Source of the DNA: Physocladia obscura
Taxonomy: Eukaryota > Chytridiomycota > Chytridiomycetes > Chytridiales > Chytriomycetaceae
DNA: 16,704 nucleotides
NCBI GenBank assembly: GCA_027596945.1
Contig: JADGJH010000427.1
Location: forward strand, 2,109-18,812
Direction of reading: 5' to 3'
Shown here in pieces: positions 1 through 10,517 of this stretch. Position 1 is the stretch's first letter; each line of letters opens with the position of its first letter. The translations under genes and the position numbers were made by a program. The notes beneath the pieces are model-generated. The model searched no databases. It worked only from the letters and a program-made list of their open reading frames with translations, and had not been told where the DNA came from.

Positions 1-2993
1 GGCCACCCTATCATGAAAATGCAGCTGCAAATGGATTCTTCAATACTGGTCGAACCACAAACTTGGTCGAATCACTTGCCAGTGCTACTGTTATTTGCGC
101 TGTTGATCGTGAAGGAACAGTTTCTATGCCATTTCCGACTGTAGACTCCCTATTTTTTCTAAATGCTGCTGATGAAGATGAAGCAGTTGATCCTATAAGC
201 CCTATTGCGCTCGAGCCAATGTCAGCTATATCTCTTCCTGCCTCAACATTGGCAGCTGAACCAGTTATACTCGACTTGAAGGAGGAAATCACTGCGCCTT
301 TTGGTCTTCGTTTCGAAGACAGTTATTGGAAATCATATATGGACAGTCTGAAACCACTAGGACTCAGTTTACTCTTGAGCACAAATTGCACCAATCATAG
401 TAGCAACGGAGTTCATTCAAAAATTCGGACGGATAATCATCGCAAGCCGAATGTGTTTTGTATAGACGGACGTGTAAAACCTGCGCGGCAGACATGTTTG
501 TGCCGAATAGGGCGCGAAATCGGGTTCCAAGATTCAATGATCAACTCGTTTTCATCTGTCACAGCAGTGCATTGGTACAGTCCACGTATTGATACGCTTC
601 TTGCACAAAATCACCAGCATCACCAGCAAAACCAAAGTCACGGTGGATACCAAAAGCAAACAAAGGATTATCATTTTGAAGTTCCGAGCAGTAACAGCCA
701 AATCTTTTTGGAAGTGAATAGCGGTGAATGCCAACTTTTTAGTGATGGAAATGTGGAGTTGATCGTTGAAAGCTGTGTTGATTATTGGGATGGCCACGGC
801 CTTGAATTGATGAGTGACGCTATTGAAAAAAAGATTTTTGAGTTTTATCAGAATGCTGTCTGTAATGATATGCAAGTAAGCTTTTAAACATCTTTTTTTA
901 TTTTTTATTTTTTTATTTTATTTTTTAACTTTCAATTTCAGGTTATTGCATATTCATACCGTCCAATTCCAAGCACGAACGCCGCCAAAACTCTTACCTC
1001 AAACTCAGAATCATACGTCGAACGTACTGCAAGCATTGGCATATTCCCACCAACAACACCCCTACCGCCATCTGCACAGCAGCAGCAAGAAGATGACCAG
1101 CTGCGATCAGAAGTCTCGCAGTCTGCACGATGGCGCAACACGCCGCGCAAGATTGCGAGTGTAATTGATGGACCTAATTATGCAGATGATCTCGACCCTG
1201 ACGCATATCTCCGTGAAGTATTGAAATGCCAAACTTTTTTAGGAATGGCTGCGCTCGTGTATGAGCCAAAACAAGATGTTTCAAATGTTATTGAGGACTT
1301 GAAACTGGTTTGTTTCAATAAAACGCCTATTTTTTTTCTATGATTTTCTTTATTTTTTTCCTATCTTTTTCTTTATATATTTTTATATACCAGCTTTGCT
1401 AAATTGACAGTGTTTAATTATTTAGGCTGGCATTCGATTTGTTTATTTCAGTGAGGCTCCTGAACGAGAAAGTAAAGCATATGCGGAAAGATTAGGTTTG
1501 GAAATTGATTGGAACTCGTGCATTATTTTGTCTTCTTCAGATGGTTCGCCAGGTAAAAAGCAATTGCTAAGTTGTTTTAAATATATATTTTTTGAACATC
1601 AATTACGTCAGGGTATCTTGAACTACACGACATGAAAGCACAACTTCCGCGCGGTGTTGAAAATATTCGCAACCACATCCGCACCGTTGACGATGTCCCA
1701 TTACGCGTGTCACTTTTCGCCGAATCATCGCCACCGTCAATCGTTGAGATGATCAAAATATTGCAGGAGAATGGCGAAGTTGTTATTTGTCTTGGCAGCT
1801 CACTGAATGAATCAAATGTTGCTGCATTCGGGACAGCTGATCTCGCGATTGCGGTGGACCCTTTTGTTGCACTAAAAACACGGCGACTGAATACAGATGT
1901 TTTGGCTCCGTTGGTTGTCGGAGCTGGAATAACTACTAGTCCGTGCGCGTTAAGGTTTTATTTTGACACTAGTATTTATAGTTTGACACAGTTGATTCGG
2001 GAGGCGAGAACGATTGTTGTGAATGCACAACAGGTTTTTATTTACTTTTGGGATGCTTTTTTTTTTCCCTTATATCCTAAAATTTTTCTTTTTCAGGGAT
2101 TCTCATTTCATTTTGGTTGTCAAATGTCTTTATCTGGCGTAATTTTGCTGTCTTACCTCTTTTTACTTCCTCCAATTTTGACTGGATATCAGATTCTGTG
2201 GCTACTCTGGGTTATTATTCCAATACAATCTGGCGCTTTTCTATTTACTCCGTATGACCCTGAAGCTATGACTGTCATGCCTGGTGTAGTATGCTTAATC
2301 TTAAAACCTTTCTGACCCTAAAACTGTTCGTTTCTTTTTTCCAAACTTTTTTAGTGAAAAACAACGATCATCTAAAAGACAAATGGCGAACAACACGATA
2401 CTACGTTGCTCGATTTGCCATTCCAACAATAGTCACTGTTATAATTTTTATTTTGTCCCTGTACCATTTTCTTGGAAACCCAACAGACTTGAAGCAAGTT
2501 TTTGGATGGTTTGGCACAGTTTCTTGGACCCAATTAACTGATGCTGAATATGCTGCACTTCTATTTTCGCAAAACATTGCTCTTTTTTATTTTGTCTTGT
2601 GTATTGTTATCGGGAGTGCGACCTTTCTAAGTCGAACACGCAATATCTGGTCAGATCGTTTGAAAGTTTGGAAATGCAGTGTTTGGTGTGGGGTGTCATT
2701 ATTTACGTGAGTTTTCTGCAGCCTGATCATTTTATTTTATACTCATAACAACTTTCAGAATCATTTTGCAAATTCTTTTTGCAGGCCTTTCACTTGGTCT
2801 TGCACCTGTATTTCCAGTTGCTACATTGACTGGCTTACCTTGGTATATTATTTTCATTGTCTGTTTGAGTATTTTCGTGAATATCCCGGTTCAAGAAATC
2901 GTCAAAGGATATGACCGCAAAAACTGGGTCCGGTCACAAAAACTAGCACAATTGCAGTTTAACACTAAACTTGGTATGCATTCGCCTTTGTGA
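1..2993 (+). CDS. TMEM94: TMEM94-like P-type-ATPase-related membrane protein, 3' part (7 exons visible)
   Basis: The 5' end lies outside the window. Exons that give one open frame of 853 codons plus stop are 3-875, 942-1307, 1426-1552, 1612-2033, 2097-2283, 2355-2706 and 2759-2993. Every intron is GT-AG. The family is recognised from ordered blocks: ATVICAVDREGTVSMPFP near the start, SLKPLGLSLLL, VELIVESCVDYWDG, a block joined across the second intron that reads LAGIRFVYFS, LPRGVENIRNHIRTVDDVPL, MIKILQENGEVVICLGSS, and the C-terminal KLGMHSPL just before the stop. About six hydrophobic segments fill the last third (exons 5-7), as expected for the C-terminal membrane domain. Animal TMEM94 is an ER protein related to P-type ATPases and reported to move Mg2+; carrying that role over to this protein is inference. 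A His/Gln-rich stretch (about 601-660) looks like a lineage-specific insertion. No break is seen, so the gene is probably functional. Confidence 0.93.
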
Positions 2994-3004
2994 GAAATAA
3001 TAGT

Positions 3005-3010
3005 AATAAA
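3005..3010 (+). terminator. Candidate polyadenylation signal AATAAA of the TMEM94-like gene
   Basis: A canonical AATAAA lies 12 nt after the TGA stop. It is unusually close to the stop, and the region is AT-rich, so chance occurrence is possible. No other element supports it. Confidence 0.3.
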
Positions 3011-4051
3011 ATGGTTGTTGCCGTTTCTGCTGCAACACTTTTTTCTGTTTTCCAACAGAAATTTTAATTATTTTCATCTTTTGTTTAAAGTTTCTTAAAA
3101 AATGGTTTTTTTTAATCTATAAATTAAATTACAAATTTCAAACTTGATTGGTTTGACAGAAGCTTGGTTTCTAATATGATTACATTTTGAAAAAAAATTG
3201 GAAATGGTATAAAAGGTGTAAGAATTACAACTTCGGAGTCAAAAAAGCTGGAAACAAACCACGAGTTTTTGATTTAGCTTGAATAGTCAAGTTCAAGTTA
3301 CAATCAAGCCAGAGCAAAAATTGGTTTTCAAATTTGACATATGTAACATTCTGGTTGCGCAAAACTCAGTAAAGCTATCTTACATACAACACAAGACATT
3401 TCAGCTGTTTTAGTATATTTAAATGCTGGTGGTAATTTGGATTCTATTCATATTGACACAAAAATTAAAATCTCATTTGATTGGGCCCACGCTAAATTGT
3501 AGTTCCAGTCAATCTTGAAAATACACATTGGACAGGCAGCATAATACATTATGCCTCGCATTTATTTTAATAATGGGACTCTAAAAAATTGTCATATACA
3601 AGACAAGTTACATCAAAAAATTTATTACAGGCTATTTCAAAAATTTAGAGCACCTAAGAATTATACAGATTTACAGTTTGACTTTGCACTTTATTTATAA
3701 TGAAAAAATATAATTCGTCTATCTCAAACTTTCAATTTCCAGAACATAGCTAATTGAAAAATTTCCACATCAGATATACAGTTATAATTGTGGCTCTTGT
3801 ACTGCAATCTCTCTTAGCCTTTGAATCACACTGTCACCTGGAGTTGCAAAATACTGATCATGGTTAAAAATTCTTTGTTCATGTTTTGCTAACTCTGGAA
3901 TCAGGAGAGCTGCTTTTATTGATTGGCACTTGCTATGTATCAATAGTTCTAAGTCCAATATTTTCATGGATTAGAATTGGTGCCTACATTGCAATGCATT
4001 TTGTATATTTTTTATCTTGCAAGATATTATAATATTGTGTGCATTTTAGTT

Positions 4052-4082
4052 TTTTTAAATTCATTTTTAATGAATTTAAAAA
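4052..4082. repeat. Perfect 14-bp inverted repeat (hairpin)
   Basis: TTTTTAAATTCATT pairs exactly with AATGAATTTAAAAA around a three-T loop (4066-4068). It sits about 125 bp before the start codon of the TIR-NACHT-WD40 pseudogene. The arms are AT-rich, so it could be a cruciform, a small mobile-element footprint, or chance in AT-rich DNA. Confidence 0.7.
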
Positions 4083-4271
4083 TGTAGATGAGATTACAAT
4101 GTATTACATTTGACAGTGTTAAATTCAATAGTTCTCTTTTTATTATAAAAAATAGAAGGTGTGTTTGTTGATTACATCAGATTTTTCGCGAAAAAAATTT
4201 TTTCCAATGACTTCAAGCAACAGAGCAAGAAATGCACAAGAAATACAGTACGATGCAATGATTAGCTACAG

Positions 4272-4327
4272 GTGCGAATTTAAATTTTGTATGGATAGTA
4301 TAATCTTCTAATTTGATGAAAAATCAG
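4272..4327 (+). other. Spliceosomal intron inside the TIR domain
   Basis: The donor GTGCGA and acceptor AATCAG enclose 56 nt. Without splicing, the TIR frame ends at a TAA in this segment. With splicing, the codon across the junction becomes AGT and the protein reads YDAMISYSWAQK, the usual TIR box 1 context. This restores a family motif exactly, so the intron is well supported although the host gene is broken. Confidence 0.8.
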
Positions 4328-7300
4328 TTGGGCGCAGAAGGTGCTTGTTGAACTGCTTCGCAAAAGCTTCAGTATTTGGATTGACGAAGAGCAAATGATT
4401 GGTGACATAAATGAAGCAATAGCTACTGCTGTTCGTAAAAGTAAAGTGATCCCCAAACTACAAACACGAAATAACATTTGCTGAGAAGCAAAAAAAACCT
4501 GTTGTATGGCTTCGATTCGATGAAACTCCATGCCCTGATTGGTGCGAATTGATGACCGATAAAGAACTGTACTGTTCAAGACACACATAACCAATTGCCG
4601 CAGATTGAAAAGGCGATCCAGAAAAAAATCCACAACATTGAAATTAAACATCCGGCAACAACTTTGACTTCCAATAATTGCATCTATTCCAAAGCAAAAT
4701 TGGAACTTGAAAGTATTGGTTTGATTCCTGTCAGTGTCGACGAAATTGTTAATGAAAAACTTGATGCCATGCTGGAAGGAACACGCGAGCAATTACTGAA
4801 AGAAATTAGCGAGTGGTTTAGCAATCCAAAGTCTGATTGTATTTTTTGGCTGAAAGGTGTTGCAGGATCTGGAAAATTGGTTGTGGCTGCACAAGTTACC
4901 AAAATGCTTCAAGTATCAAAAATCAACAGCTGCGTATTTTTTTGTAAATACGATGTACTGGAACAAAGTGACCCACGAAAACTTATCCAAACTATTTCTT
5001 ATCAACTGGCGCGATGTTTTCCAACTGCCTTGGAATCTATTCAAAGAGAGATTGCAGATAATTCAAGTATATTGGGCTCAAGTATTTCGTTAATGGCAAC
5101 AAAACTTATTTTAGATCCCTTAAAACAATGCAATAATTCGAACCTTGTGATTGTGATTGATGCCTTGGACGAATGCCGAAACAGAAATGAAGTTATAAAA
5201 GTCTTCAATCGAATTTTTACTGAGTTGCCTGACGGAATTAAATTTTTTATTACGAGCAGACCTGAGCACGATATTGTCAAAGAAATGAAAATTATTGGCC
5301 AAGAAATTATTTTGACTGCAAAGTATAACATTGACGATGTCATGTTTTACTTACTCCAAACATCGCATGGCGAAAATTATGCAGTGCTTTTCCGCTTCTA
5401 CCAATCTTACAGAGCAAGTCGAGCTTGTTGAATGTATGGCGCAAAATGCATCGGGGCTTTTTATTTGGATTCAGCTTGCATATGACGAACTTGAGAACAG
5501 TGATAATATACAAGAATCAATCGAAAACATGCTAAAATTAAAAGGGACTGACAAACTCTATAACCGAATCTTCCAAAATTTCTGGGCCGGTCTTGATTTT
5601 ACACAAAAAATCAAGGCAAAACACGTTCTTGGCGGAATCGTATCTGTAAAATATCCACTTTTATCAAATGCCCTACACGAATTGCTGCACATGAACGAAT
5701 ACAGTATTCAATTCTATGTATCGCGTTTTAGATCTATTTTGTCAACAAATAGTGAGGGAGCAATCAAAGTTATGCATAAAAGTGCACAAGATTATATTAC
5801 CGATCAATATCGAAACACTTATCTCTCAATTGACCCTGATAAAATTCATATCACGATTGCAAATCAATGTTTTTTAATAATATCTTATAAAAAATGGCAG
5901 TATACGTCAAGTTTCCAGGATTTAAATGTAAATCAATCTGATGTTTTTTCAAAGGAAGCCGAGATGTATGCTTTTCGAAATTTTTTGCATCATGTTTTGG
6001 ACAGTAGTGTAAACGATACAGAAGCTGCTGGCAGACTTTTGGAAAAACTTGCAACTGAACAGTTGATAAAACGGATCTGTTCACTACAACCTGCAAGATT
6101 TTATCAATGACCGACTTCTTGATTGTGTTTCTGCTGCGGGTCACAAAAATTTGAAGAAAGCACAGAATTTATTTGCTGATGGTTCTAGATTTTGGTTACG
6201 ATTTCGTATTGCAATTTGCTCTGACCCATGGGCTGGCTGTGCCTCAGGCCTTGCATTTACGCCAAAGAAAACCGAAATTTTTCTCCAATACAGCCAAGGG
6301 CCAAATATGATGTCTGTTGTAAAAAGAGTTGAAGAAAATAATTGGGGGGTGCTGTTACAATCATTTGAAGGGTGTTCCATGAAAATTACTGCTGTTGCTT
6401 TTTCACCGGATGGCAATTACATTGTATCGGGATCTGCAGACTGTACTATCAAACTTTGGAAAATTGGGGGAGATTTGGTAACGACTTTCAATGGGCATTC
6501 AGGAGCTGTCAAGACTATTTCTTTCTTACCGGATGGATTATTCATTGCTTCTGGGTCTGATGACGGGACTGTCAACTTATGGGAATTCAAAAATGGCAGT
6601 CTGGCTCAACAAGCAACTGGCAATTTACTTGCTTCTTTGAAAGGTAATATCCAGAAAATAGTTTCTGTTGTATTTTTTCCAGATGGGTGGCTAGTAGCTG
6701 CTTTGACTGAAAACTCAGTTGTGTTCTCCTGGGTTGTTTCCACCGGAGAATTGACATTTGACCGTTATTGTCCAGAAGCTGTATCTATTCATTTTTCAAA
6801 GGATGGTGTGTGTTTGGCTCTGAGAGTATTTGAAGTTTTGGCTCGGATGTACGAAGTTGAATCTGGCAAAGTTTTGACAGAATTCAAGCGAAAAGGTGTA
6901 GGTCAGCTCTATGATAATTTCCCTGGTACCAAATTTTTGTCTCAATTTGAGGAGAATGTCTCCAAGTTGGCGTTAACAGAAAGCAAGCAAATATTGATTT
7001 TGTCGCCAGATGGGAAATAGGTGGCCCGAAACAATCGTTCCTTTATTACAGTATGGCATTCAAAGACTGGAACTTTGTATACCCAATTCGATTGTGGAAA
7101 CAATGAATTTTCGTTTTTTTCATTTTCTCCAGATGGACACTCAATTACATTGGGTTCAACTGATGGCATCATCAAAATATTTGATATTTTCACAGGAAAG
7201 GATATTACAACAATTGATACAAGTACTGTGTATTCTATGACTTATTCATCAGACGGTGAATTTATTGTATCAGGAACTATCCAAGCTATCGACGTTTGGA

Positions 7301-7426
7301 AAGTTGAAAATCTCGAAAATCCTGTGAAAAAACCATTCAGAAAACAATTCAAATTTCAGTTTCCGAAATTGCTACGTCAACATAGACCCGAGTTGCTACC
7401 CAGATTTCTAGAAGCTGATAGTGATG

Positions 7427-7486
7427 GTGAAAGCCTGTCTATTTCATCTGATGAAAGTGAAAGCTTGTCTGTTTCATCTGATGGAA
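7427..7486 (+). repeat. 30-bp tandem duplication in the WD40 protein tail
   Basis: Two adjacent 30-bp units (7427-7456 and 7457-7486) differ at three positions. They encode the near-repeats GESLSISSDE and SESLSVSSDG. The unit is in frame and gives a Ser/Asp/Glu-rich linker after the last clear blade. Confidence 0.85.
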
Positions 7487-7893
7487 AACTGTTCATCTGC
7501 ACAAAATTAGTATCAAGTTTGCCCCTAGGAAAAATTTTAATAATAATATCTGAAACTATGACTGGTAAAATGATTAGCCAATTTCAAAACTTGTGTTCTT
7601 GCTATAACTCCAAAAAATTTTGTGTCTTTTCTGATGGAATATGTCTTGTCATAACCACAGGCTTTCATGCATCATCATGGTTTGTGAAAACTGGTGAATT
7701 ATTATCACATGGGGAAGAAAACTTTTCTGAAGAGAACTTTCCAACTTTGGATGATCCTTTCCCAGAATTTGAATGGCCATATTCTTGGCCATCAAGTTTT
7801 GATTTTTCAGCCAACTATAACTTCTCAAGAATCCAGGATGATGGGTGGTGTGATTATAGTGGGAAAAAAATATGGTTTCCTTTGAGAAGTTAA

Positions 7894-8259
7894 GGACTTA
7901 TATCACCAGTTGGATATAATTATGTTGTAGTTGTCAGGTTAAAAAGTTATCTGACAATTATTAGACTTGATACATGAAAATTTATGTGGACAGAAAAACA
8001 AAGCTGCAAGACTTATTTTTATTAGAGGTTGTTTGAAGAAATAAGAAAACAAGGTAAAAAGTTGGAAAAAAAAGGATAATAATTGAAATATTGACAAAAT
8101 ATTGATAAAAGAATAGTATAGAATTAAAATGAGGTCTTGATTGTGTTTGATTATTGTTTTTTGAAGAATTTTTAGAACAATATTTGAAATATGAAATATG
8201 TAGATAAGTACTTGATTTGTCACCATATCAGTGAAAAATACTTATTCCATTACACCCAC
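7894..8259. other. AT-rich spacer between pseudogene and retroelement relic
   Basis: No gene is supported here. A 7-bp inverted repeat TTGTCAG / CTGACAA (7931-7937 and 7951-7957) has a TGTCA end like some gypsy LTR termini, but no LTR body or second copy is visible. It is more likely a weak hairpin downstream of the pseudogene. Confidence 0.5.
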
Positions 8260-8339
8260 CTCTAAGAGCATATGCAAGAACAAAGGAAGAGTTGTAGGCT
8301 CTGATGTTGTTAATCTTTCTTGACTTGCTTTTGAAGTTC

Positions 8340-9385
8340 TGAAGTGATATCCAACCAAAAATTGTGGTCTTTTCATTTGATTAACACTTGATCTTTCTTC
8401 AATTTATCTTTCAGCAGGGATTTTCTCAATTGTTCAGACTTAAATTGGTTGGCTTGCCAATGGTTGAGACTTGGTAGAGTCCCAGTAGTACATCTTGAGT
8501 TTTTCTGGATGGAAAACAGGGTGAATATGCCAATTGGCAGGAAGTTCAAGTTGGCAGGATGGAACTTCTCCAACGAGTTCAATAATCTTCGAGCTTTCCA
8601 GCAGGTCTGCCTTGTAAGTGTGGTGGTCTGAAGTCTTTGATTGAAATAAGCACAAGGACTCCAATTTGGAATGGTGGGGTAATTCTTTGACAGTTGGCAG
8701 TGGTCTTGTGCTCGACAAATTCTGACTTTGGCAGTTTGACTTGAGGCTGTAAGTCAAATAAAGATAGTGAATCAAAAGGAGTAAGAGATAGATTTAAGAA
8801 AAAATTAAGGTGGCATCCATATTCCAGATAGAAAGGAGTATATCCAGTGGAAGAGTTAAGAGTGTTTTTGATTCCAAATTCAATCTTGTGAATGTATTCA
8901 TCTCAGTCATCTTGCCAGTAATTAACACATGAACAGAGAGCAGAAAGAATCCAATCATTTTTTTTCTTCAGTTTGTCCATCAGTTTGAGGGTGATAACTT
9001 GTAGAAGCAGTTTCTTTGATTTTGAGAGAGTGGCAGAGTTCTTCCAAAATATTGACATGAATTTGGTGTCACAATCAGAGATCATGTGCTTAGGAATTCC
9101 ATGGTGTTTGCAGTTCCTTTGAGAGCAAAAATATGTGTTCATTTGGCTCCAGAATCAATAACAACCATCATTGTGTCATTTCCAGCTGTAGTTGTTGGTA
9201 AGTGAGTCATGAAGTTAACAGAAATTGTGTTCCATTGGTAACATGAGGTTGGAGTAATCCATAAGGTAATCTTTTTGCAATCTTGTGTCATTGGCAGGAA
9301 TCACATGTTTGAACAAATGCTTGGACATCACAGCTAAGTTTTAGGCAGTGAAAGTAACATATGATTTTTCAGCAGTGTGTTCCTA
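8340..9385 (-). pseudogene. Gypsy integrase with GPY/F and chromodomain-like tail, multiply frameshifted
   Basis: Read across frames, the minus strand shows CDVQAFVQTCDSCQ (the CxxC of the zinc finger), SVNFMTHLP (the position of the first catalytic Asp), GIPKHMISDCDTKF (second Asp), YHPQTDGQTE (catalytic Glu region), YIHKIEFGIKNTLNSSTGYT, and then LELPANWHIHPVFHPEKLK of the GPY/F-type domain. The last piece, KDKLKKDQVLIKWKDH, resembles a chromodomain. The first catalytic Asp is replaced by Asn (codon at 9214-9216). Several stops and frame changes separate the blocks, so no active integrase is encoded. Confidence 0.85.
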
Positions 9386-10215
9386 GTTGTTGTGAATTGC
9401 AGGTCCATAGGAGTGCACTTTTTGAATAATGGAATGTCTGAGTGGCTTTGGTACAAAGAGTCTTGCATGAGATTTGTCAACATAGTATAAGAGATCATTT
9501 CTGAGCTTGTAGCATAAAATTTGAGAGCATATATGAGGTGGTGCAGTAGCATGATTATTTTCAAAAGTTTCTGGTTTTTCAGGATCAATTAAGTATTTGG
9601 AGAATTCTTGATATTCCAGATCATTAGGTGTTGTTTCTTTGATTTCAGTTTTGAGATTGTTAGTGAGAGTCAATTCAGTAAGATTAAGCATTGCTGTAAA
9701 AAGGGCTTGAATTGTGCAGATGGTAGAAGTATCACTGTTTGGAGAGACTTGAATTGCAATTTCCTTAGTGTGAGAAAGAGGAGAAAGTGCATCAGCAATC
9801 TTGTTCCACTTTCCAGGTTGCCATTAGATGTGGAAGTCATAGGCAAGGATGTCAGCAATCCATTGGTGGTGCACAGCTCTTAGTTTGGGTTGGTCCAGTA
9901 TATGATGTAGTGATTGATGGTCAGTGAATATGTAGGCTTGATTTCCCAGAATATATGGTCTGTATTGTCTTAAAGCTTTAACTAGGGTAAGTATTTCACC
10001 TTCATGAGGATGATATTTTGATTCAACTTGGTTACGTTTGTGTGAATGGAAGGCAATTTGTTGGCCAATTCCATTTTCATCTGGTTGGGCAACATAACTT
10101 GCAATAGCTAGAGAAGACCAGTCACAATAGAGATGAACAAGCTTGCTTGGGTCAAACATGGCAAAAAGTTTAGGGTCAGAAAGATGTTTCTTGGCTTGAA
10201 GGAAGATTGAACTAG
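9383..10215 (-). pseudogene. Gypsy RNase H plus linker, one in-frame stop
   Basis: One reading frame covers this span with a single TAA at 9824-9826. The upstream part is RNase H: CDWSSLAIASYVAQ holds the first acidic residue, YHPHEGEILTLVKAL the second, and FTDHQSLHHIL the third. After YDFHI comes the stop, and then WQPGKWNKIADALSP, the expected continuation. The downstream part is the linker with LRNDLLYYVDKSHARLFVPK, which leads to the histidine side of the integrase zinc finger. The frame ends at 9383. The key acidic residues of RNase H are preserved although the gene is broken. Confidence 0.85.
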
Positions 10216-10316
10216 GTTTTGTTTAGTTTGATTATTGATACACCAACAAGAAATTCTTTTGGAATTAAAAGCAACAATAGTTTTACACTTAAAACTGACT
10301 AAATGAATATGAGATA

Positions 10317-10400
10317 TCAAATATATCTTGAAGTTTGATTGATTGTACTATTGCCATGATCAATCTTTTAGTCAAAATTGATCTTTGTACTAAAATAGTA
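10317..10400 (+). repeat. Diverged direct repeat B, copy 1
   Basis: TCAAATATATCTTGAAGTTT followed by GATTGATT, then ATCAATCTTTTAGTCAAAAT and TGATC. A related segment follows repeat A copy 2 at about 11195-11325. A shared block TTTGATTCTTAT (about 10492 and 11359) lies downstream of both copies, so B and its downstream block travel together. Confidence 0.6.
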
Positions 10401-10517
10401 AGATGTATGCTTGATATCATCACATAATAACCTATTCTATATATCAAATATCAAATATCAAAGAATATCAATAAAGTATGAAGTTTGAGTCTGTTTGATT
10501 CTTATCAATTTTTGAAA

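Larger units (their letters stand above)
2994..4206. other. AT-rich intergenic spacer
   Basis: About 1.2 kb with no convincing gene. A minus-strand frame at 3782-3967 (61 codons, containing SKCQSIKAALLIPELAKHEQ) has less biased composition than its surroundings, but I cannot assign it to a family and it has no clear continuation. It may be a relic exon or chance. A strong hairpin at 4052-4082 is listed separately. Any promoter for the downstream TIR gene would lie here, but no motif stands out. Confidence 0.6.
4207..7893 (+). pseudogene. Decayed TIR-NACHT-WD40 (NLR/STAND-type) receptor gene
   Basis: The ATG at 4207 starts exon 1, which carries TIR box 1 (YDAMISY). A 56-nt GT-AG intron (4272-4327) joins it to a frame reading SYSWAQKVLVELL and WIDEEQMIGDINEAIATAV. 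The frame then shifts near 4450 to ITFAEKQKKPVVWLRFDETP and shifts again near 4570 into the NACHT frame. NACHT shows GVAGSGK (4856-4879), LVIVIDALDEC (5144-5176) and FFITSRPEHDI. A third shift lies near 5340-5400 and a fourth near 6070-6085. The C-terminal part has about seven WD40 blades (about 6370-7310) with FSPDG and SGSADCTIKLW motifs, broken by a TAG at 7018-7020 inside an SPDGK motif with no change of frame. A roughly 190-residue Ser-containing tail follows. In this family NACHT drives oligomerisation, WD40 senses the ligand and TIR signals, often by cleaving NAD+. None of the shifts fits an intron. It is probably non-functional, and the two intact neighbours make assembly error less likely. 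Confidence 0.9.
8260..10220 (-). mobile_element. Truncated Ty3/gypsy (chromovirus-like) pol relic
   Basis: On the minus strand the pieces lie in the normal gypsy order: RNase H (about 10215-9826), linker and H2C2-type zinc finger (about 9820-9250), integrase core (about 9250-8800), GPY/F-type C-terminal domain (about 8690-8510) and a chromodomain-like tail (about 8450-8340). Reverse transcriptase and protease are absent: recognisable pol starts abruptly near 10220 with the AKKHLSDPKLFAMFDPS block that normally follows RT. Several frameshifts and stops make it inactive. No flanking LTR or target-site duplication is evident. The pieces suggest the 3' part of an old insertion whose 5' part was deleted. 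Confidence 0.88.

Noticed and set aside
48..56. GGTTCGACC on the minus strand, like a tRNA T-arm
   Set aside because: It lies inside a TMEM94 exon and no acceptor or D-arm pairing is present around it.
552..875. Minus-strand 107-codon frame with hydrophobic run
   Set aside because: Antisense to TMEM94 exon 1; the hydrophobic run comes from complementing His/Gln-rich codons.
4280..4792. Minus-strand 170-codon open frame
   Set aside because: It is antisense to the TIR domain and its C-terminal linker, whose motifs are clear on the plus strand. It has no family resemblance.
5323..5412. Intron (GTATAA...TTACAG) that could explain the third frameshift of the NACHT-WD40 gene
   Set aside because: Splicing returns to the original frame and meets a TGA at once, so it does not rescue the downstream coding frame.
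6973..7020. 48-nt intron that would remove the in-frame TAG
   Set aside because: It would delete a well-formed WD40 strand including SPDGK, and it is shorter than the well-supported introns in this window (52-118 nt).
7931..7957. TGTCAG...CTGACA inverted repeat as an LTR end of the gypsy relic
   Set aside because: No LTR body, second copy or polypurine tract is visible, and the pseudogene begins immediately beyond it.
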